Source of the DNA: an uncultured Alphaproteobacteria bacterium
GTDB lineage: Bacteria > Pseudomonadota > Alphaproteobacteria > Micropepsales > Micropepsaceae
Direction of reading: 5' to 3'
DNA: 64,000 nucleotides
NCBI GenBank assembly: GCA_903897605.1
Contig: CAIUCH010000016.1
Location: forward strand, 1 to 64,000
The position numbers and the translations under genes were made by a program. Position 1 is the first letter of the stretch; each line of letters starts with the position of its first letter. Positions 1-8,025 of the stretch are shown here, one piece after another. The notes under the pieces are model-generated. The model saw only the letters and a program-made list of their open reading frames with translations. It did no database searches and was not told where the DNA came from.

Positions 1-108
1 ACAGGTGTGGAAGTGACGGGGCGGCCGCCCGGTCCGATCAAGGCCATGACTGAGGTCCCGCTGGTTTCTTCCCGGAAGATGGGGTGCCGGGGCGCGAAAA
101 GAAAGAGG

Positions 109-516
109 CTAGCGTGCCACCCGCCGCTGCCACAGCCACAGCGCCGGGGTGACGCCAAGTTCCATCACGAGCGGCCAGGCCACCGACGGCGTCCAGACGC
201 CCAGCCGGACGGCTGTGAAGAGCCGTGCCAAGCCGCCCAGCATCACAATGGCCGCCAGCAGCCCGAAGCGGCCGGATTTGGTTTCGATGGCGGGAATGGT
301 GGACCAGAACGCCACGCCGATTCCCAGCAGCAACCCGCTGAGATAGGCGGCATGGCTGAGCGTTTGGGGGCTGCCGGCAAGCTCCAGCAGGGTGGGATCG
401 AAGGCGCCGGCCGCGCCCGCCGTCACCGGCACCAGGCCGGCAATGGCGACGGCGACCTGAAGCGCCCGGCGTCGTTTGAAAAAATAGCCGATCAGGGCAC
501 CAGCTTCTTGATCCAT
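109..516 (-). CDS. DUF4345-like small membrane protein
   Basis: A 135-residue protein with four hydrophobic segments (about residues 18-37, 54-76, 84-102 and 110-130) separated by short loops, and a basic N-terminus with KRRR. Size and hydrophobic pattern fit the DUF4345 family of four-helix inner-membrane proteins, whose function is unknown. Its start lies inside the end of speE (25-bp overlap), so it is probably co-transcribed with and translationally coupled to speE. No catalytic residues are visible. The 108 bases to its left hold no gene that I can support. Confidence 0.65.
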   Translation of the reverse strand: MDQEAGALIGYFFKRRRALQVAVAIAGLVPVTAGAAGAFDPTLLELAGSPQTLSHAAYLSGLLLGIGVAFWSTIPAIETKSGRFGLLAAIVMLGGLARLFTAVRLGVWTPSVAWPLVMELGVTPALWLWQRRVAR

Positions 517-1358
517 TCCGGCAGCGCGAAGGCCGCCTGGTGGATGTCAGGGTTGTAATAGTCGCATTTCAGCTTGGCCTTCTTGTAGGCCTTGGCGGCA
601 CGCTTGATGCCAGACCTGCTGCCCAGCGCCTCGCCGCCCTTGCTGGCCCAGCTGAGCGCCATGAAGCCGCCGATATAGGTGGGAACCACCGTCAGATAGA
701 GACCCGAGCGGGGAAAGAACGCTCTCAACTCGGTCAGCGCCTCGGTGATTTCCCAGGGCTGGTAGAACGGCACGCCGGTCTGGAAGGTGGCATAGCCGCC
801 TTTCTTCAGCGCGCCTTTGACGCGGTCGTAAAAAGTTTCGCCGAACAGCGCCTTGCCCGGGCCGACCGGATCGGGGCGGTCGGCGATGATGAGATCGAAG
901 CGGTTCTTGGATTCCTTGCGCCCCAGATATTCGAATGCATCCGCCACTTCCAGCTTCAGCCTTTTGTCCTTGAAGGCCTTCGCGTTGATCTCACCGAAAT
1001 GCTGCTTGCAGAGTTCGATCACCCGTCCGTCGATATCCACCAGCACGACTTCCTTGACGGATTTGTGCTTGAGCGCCTCATCGGCAATGGAAAGATCGCC
1101 GCCGCCCACGATCATCACCCGCTCCACCTTGCCGTGCTCCAGCATCGGCAGATGGGTGAGCATGTCGGCATAGGCGCTCTCGTCCCGGCTGGTGATCTGG
1201 ACGATGTCGTCCAGGGTCATCACCCGGCCGTTGGCGACGGTGTCGAAGATCCGGATGTTCTGGTAGCGGCTCTTCTCGTCCGCCAGCGTGTTTGTGACAT
1301 CCATCGTCTGGGCGTAGCCCTTGTGAAGGCGCTCTTTAACACTTGAGAGCTTGGCCAT
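492..1358 (-). CDS. speE: Spermidine synthase-like aminopropyltransferase
   Basis: Predicted to transfer an aminopropyl group from decarboxylated SAM to a polyamine acceptor in the cytoplasm. It has the Rossmann methyltransferase-like core of the SpeE family: a glycine-rich loop GGGDLSIADE, an acidic VLVDID strand end, and the ADRPDPVGP segment, which corresponds to the active-site D-S/T-D-P-x-G-P motif of classical enzymes. Both motifs deviate: GGGDL replaces GGGDG, and DRPDP replaces DSTDP. This may be a divergent subfamily with altered acceptor preference. The third codon (1358) is chosen as start because AAGGA lies six bases upstream; ATG 1364 is the alternative. It is divergent from speD, which makes its donor substrate. 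Confidence 0.85.
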   Translation of the reverse strand: MAKLSSVKERLHKGYAQTMDVTNTLADEKSRYQNIRIFDTVANGRVMTLDDIVQITSRDESAYADMLTHLPMLEHGKVERVMIVGGGDLSIADEALKHKSVKEVVLVDIDGRVIELCKQHFGEINAKAFKDKRLKLEVADAFEYLGRKESKNRFDLIIADRPDPVGPGKALFGETFYDRVKGALKKGGYATFQTGVPFYQPWEITEALTELRAFFPRSGLYLTVVPTYIGGFMALSWASKGGEALGSRSGIKRAAKAYKKAKLKCDYYNPDIHQAAFALPEWIKKLVP

Positions 1359-1496
1359 AACCATTCCTTAAAACTTGTGGCAGCGGCGCGCCGTATAGGA
1401 CGCGATTTGGCGCGTGTCTATCGCCGCCGGGCGGAGCGCGATGGCGGCGCTGGAGACACGCCTGTGCAAAAAATTGGCGCTGGGGGAAATTTTTTC

Positions 1497-1525
1497 TTGC
1501 ATGGGGGGCCAGTAAGCCCTATCTC
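1497..1525 (+). promoter_or_regulatory. Candidate sigma-70 promoter of speD
   Basis: TTGCAT and TATCTC are separated by exactly 17 bases in the 306-bp gap between the divergent speE and speD genes. Transcription would begin near 1532, just before two hairpins in the speD leader. Prediction from pattern only. Confidence 0.35.
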
Positions 1526-1556
1526 CCATTCGACCCCGCGAGAAGAAAAGCGGGAC

Positions 1557-1598
1557 AAAGCGGCGACCGGGTGACCCCCGTGCGTCGCTTTCTTCTTT
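1557..1598 (+). promoter_or_regulatory. Attenuator-like hairpin in the speD leader
   Basis: AAAGCGGCGAC (1557-1567) pairs, with one wobble and one bulge, with TGCGTCGCTTT (1581-1591) around an inner CGGG/CCCG stem, and is followed by a pyrimidine tract CTTTCTTCTTT. This is the layout of an intrinsic terminator, but it sits about 65 bp before the speD start codon, so it could attenuate speD. A smaller hairpin CCCGC/GCGGG lies at 1535-1554 and could be an alternative structure. Confidence 0.35.
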
Positions 1599-1664
1599 AA
1601 GGCGCGTCCGGAAGTCCGTAAGGCCAAGGCGCAGGTGTCAACTCCAAGACGGGTAGGTGCTTGA

Positions 1665-2141
1665 ATGGCTCGACTTAATCTGGTGGCGGCGAACAAAGAA
1701 GCAAGGGCGCCTCGCGTCCGCGCGAGTGCGAGGCCCGTTCCGGTCATTGTTCCTCCTTCGAACGACGACCAAAAAGATCATTTCATTACCAAGAATGGCC
1801 TCTCCTATGCGGGCAGCCATCTCATCATCGACCTTTGGGAAGCCGAAGGCCTGAATGATCGCGACCGCATCGAAGCGGCGTTGATCGACGCGGTGAAGGA
1901 AGCCAAGGCGACGCTTCTGCACATCCATCTGCACACTTTCGAGGAAGGCGGCGGGATCTCCGGCGTGGCCGTGCTGGCCGAAAGCCACATCTCCGTCCAC
2001 ACCTGGCCGGAAAAGGGCTATGCCGCGTTCGACGTGTTCATGTGCGGCGATGCCGAACCCCGCAAGGCGCTTGAAGTCTTCAAGCGGGCCTTCAATCCCG
2101 GCCGCGTCGTGGTCGGCGAGCATAAGCGCGGCGTCGTCTAA
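1665..2141 (+). CDS. speD: S-adenosylmethionine decarboxylase proenzyme
   Basis: Makes decarboxylated SAM, the aminopropyl donor for SpeE. The protein has 158 residues; the conserved prokaryotic class I region starts near residue 38 (DHFITKNGLSYAGSH). The autoprocessing motif AESHISVHTWPE is present, with Ser107 expected to become the pyruvoyl group after cleavage between Glu106 and Ser107. The catalytic Cys is in MCGD near residue 127. The N-terminal extension of about 35 residues is low-complexity, but ATG 1665 has a GGTAGGTG purine stretch upstream and no better internal start is evident. It is divergent from speE and ends in a strong terminator. Confidence 0.93.
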   Translation: MARLNLVAANKEARAPRVRASARPVPVIVPPSNDDQKDHFITKNGLSYAGSHLIIDLWEAEGLNDRDRIEAALIDAVKEAKATLLHIHLHTFEEGGGISGVAVLAESHISVHTWPEKGYAAFDVFMCGDAEPRKALEVFKRAFNPGRVVVGEHKRGVV

Positions 2142-2154
2142 GCATCTTGACGCG

Positions 2155-2210
2155 TTAACCTCGTGCCGAAGGCGCGGAATTAACCTCGTGCCAAAGGCGC
2201 GGAATTAACC
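2155..2210. repeat. Tandem 25-bp direct repeat downstream of speD
   Basis: Two adjacent 25-bp copies (2155-2179 and 2180-2204) differ at one base. Each begins TTAACCTCGTGCC and ends GGCGCGGAA, and a partial third copy TTAACC follows. The block lies between the speD stop and its terminator. Confidence 0.85.
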
Positions 2211-2212
2211 AA

Positions 2213-2241
2213 GGGCGGAAACATCAGGTTTCCGCCCTTTT
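2213..2241 (+). terminator. Rho-independent terminator after speD
   Basis: A perfect 10-bp stem, GGGCGGAAAC (2213-2222) with GTTTCCGCCC (2228-2237), has a 5-base loop and is followed by TTTT. It is placed 71 bp after the speD stop. Confidence 0.85.
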
Positions 2242-2305
2242 CGCATGCGCGTATCCTGTGTGTCCCGGAAGTGAACACGTCCCAGCAGGATCAGGATATA
2301 TAAGC

Positions 2306-3613
2306 GTGCGGTACGACGCGGCGATTATCGGCGCAGGCGCGGACGGTCTGACGGCAGCGGCGACGCTTGCGCGCGCCGGCCTGAAGGTCATCGTGCTCGA
2401 GCGCGGCACGCGCGCCGGCGGACGGCTGACAACGCTGGAATTTCATCCCGGCCATTTCGCATCGCCCTATACCGATGCAGTGGCCGAGGTTCCCCTGGCG
2501 ATCGCGCGCGCCTTTGATCTCAGACTGAGGCCCGCCCGTCCGCTGCCCGATCCGATTCGCACCACCCGCGACGCGGCGCTGTCGCGGGCCTTCGCCGAGG
2601 CCGCCCAGACGCCGGACGACAATGTGTTGGCGCGCTGGCTGGCGCCGCCTGCCGAATCCTGGCCCGGCGAGTCACTGGCTATCGCACCGCTCGCGGACTG
2701 GCCGGAATTCCGCGACGCCGCGATCGCCGGCCGGGCACTGGATCCGGAACTGGCCGGCAGCGCCCTGGCGCTGCTCTCTTTGCCGCTCAGTGAAGCGGTG
2801 TCGGGCGGCCTGGGCGCCCTGGGCGACGGCTTTGTCTGCGCCGCCGAGGCGGCTGGCGCCGAAGTGCGTCTGGGGCAGGAAGCGGTGGAAGTGGTGATCG
2901 CCGAATCCCGCGCCGCCGGTGTGGCCCTGGCCGATGGCAGCCGCATGATGGCCAAGGCCGTCATTTCGACCCTCGATCTGCGGCAAAGCCTGGTGACGCT
3001 CTTTCCCCGGGCGGTTCTGCCGGGGCGGATGCTGGAAGAGGTGCGCGGCTGGCGCATGGCGGGCGCTTCGGCACGCCTGCTTTTGGCGCTGCGCCGTCCA
3101 CTCAGGCGCGAGACACCTTTGTTCCTTGCCGGCGACGCCAAGGCACGGGTTGCCTTCCGCCGCGGTGCCGTGCCGCTGACACCGCCCTTGATGCTGGACC
3201 CGGTTTCGCGCCGCGATCCCAGCCTGGCTCCGGAAGGCGCCGCCACCGCAACGGTCACGCTCGGCGCAATTCCCCACCGCCTGCTCGATGGGGGCTGGAC
3301 GCAGCAGGCGCGCGCGACACTCGCCGCGCACGCACTGATTCGCATCGACAAGGCGATTCCCGGCACACTCGCCGCCGTGGCGGCCGTGAAGATCATCGCC
3401 CCGCCCGACATGGAGAGCGGCCTTGCGGCCACATCTGGAGATCTGGACGGCGGGACGCTGGCGCCCGATCAGATGCTGGCGCTCAGACCTGGTCCGCGCA
3501 CGGCCCTTGCCGGTTTCTATCTCGGTGGCCGTTCGGCGCAGGCGGGCCCGCTGGGCACCGGTGCCGCCGGTTTCGCCGCGGCCGCGGCGCTGATGGCGGA
3601 TGGCGCGCAATGA
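2306..3613 (+). CDS. Phytoene dehydrogenase-like FAD oxidoreductase (first of a pair)
   Basis: A 435-residue flavoprotein of the amine oxidase/phytoene desaturase-like superfamily. The N-terminal dinucleotide-binding fold reads [21 protein letters not shown] followed by VLERG..AGGR, and a C-terminal FAD-contact segment reads [19 protein letters not shown]. The substrate is unknown; similarity is to the broad PYROXD2/CrtI-like group, not to a specific carotenoid enzyme. GTG 2306 is preferred because AGGATCAGGA lies just upstream and the Rossmann strand begins right after it; an in-frame GTG at 2258 would add 16 unlikely residues. It overlaps the next gene by 4 bp (ATGA), so the two are coupled. 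Confidence 0.75.
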   Translation: MRYDAAIIGAGADGLTAAATLARAGLKVIVLERGTRAGGRLTTLEFHPGHFASPYTDAVAEVPLAIARAFDLRLRPARPLPDPIRTTRDAALSRAFAEAAQTPDDNVLARWLAPPAESWPGESLAIAPLADWPEFRDAAIAGRALDPELAGSALALLSLPLSEAVSGGLGALGDGFVCAAEAAGAEVRLGQEAVEVVIAESRAAGVALADGSRMMAKAVISTLDLRQSLVTLFPRAVLPGRMLEEVRGWRMAGASARLLLALRRPLRRETPLFLAGDAKARVAFRRGAVPLTPPLMLDPVSRRDPSLAPEGAATATVTLGAIPHRLLDGGWTQQARATLAAHALIRIDKAIPGTLAAVAAVKIIAPPDMESGLAATSGDLDGGTLAPDQMLALRPGPRTALAGFYLGGRSAQAGPLGTGAAGFAAAAALMADGAQ

Positions 3614-4923
3614 GCGAGCGCGCCGCGGTGATCGTGATTGGCGCCGGGATCGGCGGTCTCGTCACGGCCTGCTACCTGACGCGCGCGGGCCTGCACACAT
3701 TGCTGCTGGAGGCGCGTCCGGGTCCGCGCGAACCGGCCGAAGCGCTGGTTGCGCTCGATCCTCGCATGGTGACGGAACTTCGGCTGCCGTCGCGGGGGCT
3801 TTGCTACGCCGCGCGCGATCTGCCGCTGGCGGTGGCGGGCGAGATGCCGCTGCTGCTGGGCCGCGATCCGTATGCGGCAAGTTGCGCGCTGGCCAAGTTC
3901 AGCGATGCCGATTCAGTGGCCTGGCCGCTTTATCACCGCGTCCTGATGGCCGAAGCGCGCCGGCTTCGGCGCTGGTGGTGGACCGCTCCGGATGACGGAG
4001 CGCCGGACACGGCCTGGGGCGCGGGGGCACGGCGCGAGTTTCAGCGCCTGTGTTTTTCGGGCGCGGACGCCTATCTGGCTACGCGTTTTGAGACTCCCGC
4101 CTTGCTGGCGGCGCTGCTGTGGGATGCCGGCGCGGGCGGTTTTGCCGTCTCCGAGCCTGGCTCGGCGCTGGCGTTGGTCTGGCGCGCGGCGCAAGAGATG
4201 GCGGGATTGCAAGGCGCCACGGCGGTCGCGGAACCGGGCACCCTGATTGCGTCGCTGACGCAGGCGCTGGGCATGGCGCAGCTTCGTGCCAACGCCCGGG
4301 TGAGGCGCATTCTTACCAAGGCTGGCGGAGTCACCGGTGTCGTCCTGACAGACGGGTCGGAAATCGAGGCCGATCACGTCGTCTCCACTTTGTCGCGGTC
4401 GCGCACCCTGACATTGGCCGGCCTTGTGCAACCTCGACCGACGGTTGGGGAAGCAAAAATCATTCTGAACCTGGCGCCCGGATTCGCGCCGCCGGATGCG
4501 CCACGCGCGCGTCACATCCTGGCCGCAAGGCCGGACGCCCACACCGACGCCCATGAAGCGGCGCGCGCGGGAACCATCGCGTCCGAACTGCCGATGGAAT
4601 GGGTGATGTTGGCGCCGGGCCGGATGGTGGTGACGGCGAGGCCGGTGCCGGCGTCGCTCAGTTCCGACCAGCGCGCGCGATTGGCGGCCCAGGCCGTGTT
4701 CGCGCTTTCGCGCACCGTGCCGGGTGTGGCCGGCGCAATTACCGGGATCGAAATCCGCCTCCGGCCCCAGCGGGCAAGCCTTGCCAATCTGCTGGCGCCG
4801 CCGCCCACGCGCTTGGTGACGCCGATCAAGGGTCTTGTCCTGGCGGGCGAGGATGCCGAGCCGCTGCCCGCGATCTCCGGCCGGGCCGGCCGGCTGGCAG
4901 CGCGGATGATCCTGGCGCGTTGA
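3610..4923 (+). CDS. Phytoene dehydrogenase-like FAD oxidoreductase (second of a pair)
   Basis: A 437-residue flavoprotein with the same layout as its upstream neighbour: an N-terminal VIVIGAGIGGLVTACYLTRAG nucleotide-binding motif, then LLLEARPG, and a C-terminal FAD motif near GLVLAGEDAEPLPAISGRAG. The central substrate domain is divergent. The start codon overlaps the stop of the preceding gene, so the two probably form one transcription unit and possibly one pathway or complex. No phytoene synthase or carotenoid gene is nearby, so a carotenoid role is not supported. Confidence 0.7.
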   Translation: MSERAAVIVIGAGIGGLVTACYLTRAGLHTLLLEARPGPREPAEALVALDPRMVTELRLPSRGLCYAARDLPLAVAGEMPLLLGRDPYAASCALAKFSDADSVAWPLYHRVLMAEARRLRRWWWTAPDDGAPDTAWGAGARREFQRLCFSGADAYLATRFETPALLAALLWDAGAGGFAVSEPGSALALVWRAAQEMAGLQGATAVAEPGTLIASLTQALGMAQLRANARVRRILTKAGGVTGVVLTDGSEIEADHVVSTLSRSRTLTLAGLVQPRPTVGEAKIILNLAPGFAPPDAPRARHILAARPDAHTDAHEAARAGTIASELPMEWVMLAPGRMVVTARPVPASLSSDQRARLAAQAVFALSRTVPGVAGAITGIEIRLRPQRASLANLLAPPPTRLVTPIKGLVLAGEDAEPLPAISGRAGRLAARMILAR

Positions 4924-4953
4924 CAGATCGGCGTTGCGCCTTTCCCTTGCGAC

Positions 4954-4976
4954 GGAACGCGGTGCCGTGCCGCGTT
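4954..4976 (+). promoter_or_regulatory. Possible ECF-type promoter upstream of the sigma factor gene
   Basis: GGAAC (4954-4958) and CGTT (4973-4976) resemble the -35 and -10 elements used by ECF sigma factors. The spacer is 14 bases, shorter than the usual 15-17, so autoregulation is only a possibility. Confidence 0.25.
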
Positions 4977-4995
4977 GAAGGGCTGACGGTCCGAT

Positions 4996-5553
4996 ATGCA
5001 TGACCCCGACGCCGAGGATGTCGCCAAAGCCGGGCGGGGCGACCGTGGCGCGGCAGCCCGGCTGATCGCGCGCCATACGCCAAAACTCCTCACCGTGGCG
5101 CGCCGGATGCTGGGGCCTCGGACGGAAGCCGAAGACGCGGTTCAGGAGGTTTTCCTCAAATTGTGGACCCATGCCGCTCGCTGGCAGCCCGGCAAGGCCA
5201 AATTCGAAACCTGGCTTTACCGGGTGACATTGAACCAGTGCTACGACCGCCTCCGCCGGCGGCCAACCGCCCCCCTGGAGGAGGCGGCCGACATGGCCGA
5301 CCTGGGTGCGCTGCCGGATGCGAAACTGGACGAAGGCGCGCTGGGCCGGGAGATCGCGCGCGCACTGGACACCCTGCCGGAACGGCAGAAGGCCGCCATT
5401 TTGCTTTGCCATTTCCAGGACTGCGGCAATATCGAAGCGGCGGAGATCATGGGGCTCTCCGTTGAAGCATTGGAATCGCTTCTGGCGCGGGGCCGGCGAG
5501 CCTTGCGCTCGCAGCTGGCGCATCTGAAGGATTTTTCGGGAGACGGATCATGA
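4996..5553 (+). CDS. ECF-family RNA polymerase sigma factor
   Basis: A 185-residue two-domain sigma factor. Region 2 spans about residues 25-90, with the core-binding DAVQEVFLKLW and the promoter-melting FETWLYRVTLNQCYDRLRRR. Region 4 spans about 120-175, with a helix-turn-helix around IEAAEIMGLSVEALESLLARGRRAL. No C-terminal extension is present. It is the first gene of a three-gene unit; its last codons overlap the next ORF (ATGA). The downstream membrane protein and periplasmic sensor suggest it is held inactive until an envelope or metal signal arrives, as in CnrYXH-type systems. This is inferred from gene order. Confidence 0.88.
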   Translation: MHDPDAEDVAKAGRGDRGAAARLIARHTPKLLTVARRMLGPRTEAEDAVQEVFLKLWTHAARWQPGKAKFETWLYRVTLNQCYDRLRRRPTAPLEEAADMADLGALPDAKLDEGALGREIARALDTLPERQKAAILLCHFQDCGNIEAAEIMGLSVEALESLLARGRRALRSQLAHLKDFSGDGS

Positions 5554-5909
5554 CGGGCAATATTTCGGACCAGGAATTCGCCGACCGCGCGTTAAGGCGG
5601 TTGCCGCCGGCCACACCTTCGCCGGAACTGGAGGCGGCATTGCTGGCGGCCTATGACGGTTGGAGCGCGGAGCGCCCGCACGGCTTGTGGCCGGCCTGGA
5701 AAACCGGTCTCGGCCGGTTTTGCGAAATCATCTGGCCGGGCGCCCCGGTCTGGGCGCCGGCCTCGGCGCTGGCGGCGGCGCTGCTGCTGGGTGTGGGGTT
5801 GGGCACCGCCCTGCCTGAAATCGTGAGCGCCGAACCGTCCGGTTTCTCGCTGGAGCCACCGTCGAGCTTCAATCTGCTTTCGTCCGATCTGTCACAGGAG
5901 GATTTCTAG
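5550..5909 (+). CDS. Putative anti-sigma membrane protein
   Basis: A 119-residue protein with a cytoplasmic N-terminal part of about 65 residues, one hydrophobic segment near residues 68-90 (VWAPASALAAALLLGVGLGTAL) and a short periplasmic tail. It has no recognisable zinc-binding HxxxCxxC motif. Its position directly after the ECF sigma gene (4-bp overlap) and its single-span topology fit an anti-sigma factor of the NrsF/CnrY kind, but no family signature is clear. Confidence 0.55.
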   Translation: MTGNISDQEFADRALRRLPPATPSPELEAALLAAYDGWSAERPHGLWPAWKTGLGRFCEIIWPGAPVWAPASALAAALLLGVGLGTALPEIVSAEPSGFSLEPPSSFNLLSSDLSQEDF

Positions 5910-6416
5910 ATGACCGATCCGGCGCCTCCATCGCCTCCCGTCTATAGCCGAACGCGCACCACGCTGCTGGTGATGTCGCTGTGCCTCAATGTCGGACTGA
6001 TCGGGTTGATCCTGGTGGGGATCGGCCGCGCCGGTGGCGGCTTCATAGCCCAGCCTGGCATCATGGCGCCGGCCGAGATCGCGCGCGGTCTGCCGCCGGA
6101 GCAGCGTGAGAAAATTCTCGATATCGTGGCGGAGCACCGCGACGCCATGCGCGAAAAGCGTCAGGCGGCGCGGCGCGCCCGGCTGGAAGCGTTCCGGGTC
6201 TTTGCCGCACCGGATTTCATTGCCGGCGATTTTGCCCGCGCCCTGGATGCGGTGCGCACCGCCGACGCCGCGCTCGAGGAAGAAGCAGTGGCGATGCAGC
6301 GCGATGCGGTCAACATGTTGACGCCGGAGGAGCGCAAGCTGATCGCCGAACGGGTGCAGACACGCCGGCCATTGTTGCGGCGGCTGTTGCGGGCAAACAC
6401 CCAGCCCGCACCCTGA
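5910..6416 (+). CDS. Periplasmic heavy-metal-sensor-like protein (CnrX/CpxP-like fold)
   Basis: A 168-residue protein with one N-terminal membrane anchor (about residues 18-42, TLLVMSLCLNVGLIGLILVGI) and a long alpha-helical, charged periplasmic domain (about 60-155) containing LPPEQREKILDIV and a later LTPEERKLIAERV. This matches the periplasmic heavy-metal sensor/RcnR-CnrX-type four-helix fold. The domain carries a few His and Met residues that could bind metal, but no clear cluster. It begins immediately after the preceding stop. Likely the signal-receiving partner of the upstream membrane protein. Confidence 0.65.
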   Translation: MTDPAPPSPPVYSRTRTTLLVMSLCLNVGLIGLILVGIGRAGGGFIAQPGIMAPAEIARGLPPEQREKILDIVAEHRDAMREKRQAARRARLEAFRVFAAPDFIAGDFARALDAVRTADAALEEEAVAMQRDAVNMLTPEERKLIAERVQTRRPLLRRLLRANTQPAP

Positions 6417-6419
6417 TCG

Positions 6420-7958
6420 TCAGCCCGTTATTTTCGGCAGGCGCAATTCCATCATACTGCCGCCGCCGGGGCCCGAGCAAAGCCGCATCGCGCCGCCCAT
6501 CCGCCGGGCCAGCTCCATGGCGATGGCCAATCCCAGGCCCGCGCCCGTCACCTGGCCTGCACGATCGAAACGCTGGAAGGCACCGCCGGCGCGGCGCTGC
6601 TCGACAGGCGAAAAGCCCATGCCGCTGTCACGCACCAGCGCGACGCCGGCGCCTTCCTCGGCCCGCACATCCACCAGCACGGCGCCGCCTTCCTGGGTGT
6701 AGGCCAGGGCATTGGTGATGAGATTGGCCAGGACGCGTTTGACCGCCTGGGGATCGGCGCGCACTTCGACGGGAACGGCAAAGCCGGTGTCCAAGATGAT
6801 GCGGCGGGAAAAGGCGCGGCCCTTATGTTCCTCCACGCAAGCATTCGCCAACGCCGCCAGATCGACGGTTTCGAGCCGGATGGGATGGCGTCCGGCCTCG
6901 ATATTGGCGAACTCCAATATGTCGCCGATCCTGGCATGCAGGCCGCGTCCGGCTTCGGCGATGTCGCCGGCATATTCGGCATATTTGGGATGTCCGGTGG
7001 GCCCGAACAGGCCTTGGCCAATGATTTCCGCGAAACCGATCACCGCGTTCAGCGGCGTGCGCAATTCGTGGCTCATATGGGCGATGAATTCGGATTTGGA
7101 GCGCGCCGCCTCCACCGCGGCGCGTTCGGCATTGGCCAGACGCACCATCAGCCTGGCCTCGATGGGCCGCAATGTCTTCAGCGCGCGTATCGCGTGGGCA
7201 GCTTTTTCGTGCCGCTCGAAAGCGCCCACGAACAGGGCGGCCAACCAGCCGCCGGCGATAGCGGGTCCCAAAATCACGAAGAGATAAAGCGGCAATACCC
7301 CGCGCCAGCTGGTGAGCGCGTCATCATCGTCCACTTGCGTGGCCGCCTGCAGCGGCCAACCCGCGACCGGACTTCGCTGACTTGCGCTGGCCGGGCGCCA
7401 GCCGCCGCCACTGGCAATGGTATCGCCGCCAGAGAAGAGAGCGGCGCGATGCAGCACGGAGGCGGGCATCAATGCGGCAGGATCGAACAGCACGGCGATG
7501 GTCCTGTCGCCGTCGTGCACGGCCAGACCTGCTTCCGGGCCGAATGCGAAAAATGTTCTGACGCCTGTGAATGAGGGTTCCGGTGGCAGCGCCGTCTGGG
7601 CATTGAGGGCGGCCCGGATCGATCCGCCTCGGAACACCGCGATGTTGCGGATGGCGGGATCGGCGGCGCGTGGGCCGGGATTGCGGGCGAAGCCGAGGCC
7701 GGTGGCGGCCAGGCGATCAAGCGCCATGGCCGCGATCTCGGCCAGATCGGCGGCGCGGGCCTGCTCGAAATGCGCCGCCTGGTTCAAGGCATGGGCGCGG
7801 TCCATCCGCATCGACAGCGCCGCCGCCGCGGCAAAGCTGCCGCAGATCAGCGCGATGCAGATCGGCACCATCAGGCGCACATTGCGCAGGGTCCGGCGCG
7901 GCAGGCCCCAGCCTGCGAACTCCCATGGTCCCTGCAAGGCGCGCAGCTGCGCCATCAT
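6420..7958 (-). CDS. Membrane-bound sensor histidine kinase
   Basis: A 512-residue protein with two transmembrane helices (about residues 29-49 and 222-246) flanking an extracytoplasmic sensor region of about 170 residues. The HisKA dimerisation domain follows, with phospho-acceptor His297 in FIAHMSHELRTPLNAVIGF, then the HATPase_c domain with N box around Asn416 (NLITNALAYT), G1 DSGMGFS near 444-450 and G2 GAGLGLA near 472-478. It resembles PleC/DivJ-type kinases in the H box. No response regulator gene is adjacent, so it is an orphan. Its promoter region contains a perfect CtrA box and four GANTC sites, which suggests cell-cycle control. It converges on the ECF operon, 3 bp apart. Confidence 0.88.
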   Translation of the reverse strand: MMAQLRALQGPWEFAGWGLPRRTLRNVRLMVPICIALICGSFAAAAALSMRMDRAHALNQAAHFEQARAADLAEIAAMALDRLAATGLGFARNPGPRAADPAIRNIAVFRGGSIRAALNAQTALPPEPSFTGVRTFFAFGPEAGLAVHDGDRTIAVLFDPAALMPASVLHRAALFSGGDTIASGGGWRPASASQRSPVAGWPLQAATQVDDDDALTSWRGVLPLYLFVILGPAIAGGWLAALFVGAFERHEKAAHAIRALKTLRPIEARLMVRLANAERAAVEAARSKSEFIAHMSHELRTPLNAVIGFAEIIGQGLFGPTGHPKYAEYAGDIAEAGRGLHARIGDILEFANIEAGRHPIRLETVDLAALANACVEEHKGRAFSRRIILDTGFAVPVEVRADPQAVKRVLANLITNALAYTQEGGAVLVDVRAEEGAGVALVRDSGMGFSPVEQRRAGGAFQRFDRAGQVTGAGLGLAIAMELARRMGGAMRLCSGPGGGSMMELRLPKITG

Positions 7959-7967
7959 GCCCCCAAC

Positions 7968-8013
7968 GCGAATCAGCGATTCGCTTCCAGGAGTATGCGA
8001 ATCAGCGACTCGC
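7968..8013. promoter_or_regulatory. Two tandem palindromes carrying four GANTC (CcrM) sites
   Basis: GCGAATCAGCGATTCGC (7968-7984) and GCGAATCAGCGACTCGC (7997-8013) are near-identical dyads 29 bp apart, directly upstream of the histidine kinase start. Each contains two GANTC motifs, the CcrM methylation target. They could act as methylation-sensitive elements or as a regulator's operators. Confidence 0.6.
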
Positions 8014-8025
8014 TGTCCACCTGGG

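Noticed and set aside
2155-2184. Paired TTAA motifs near speD as a CtrA site
   Set aside because: Spacing is 21 bases and arises from the tandem repeat.
3913-5523. 536-codon minus-strand frame
   Set aside because: Antisense to the second FAD oxidoreductase and the ECF sigma factor, which have clear motifs.
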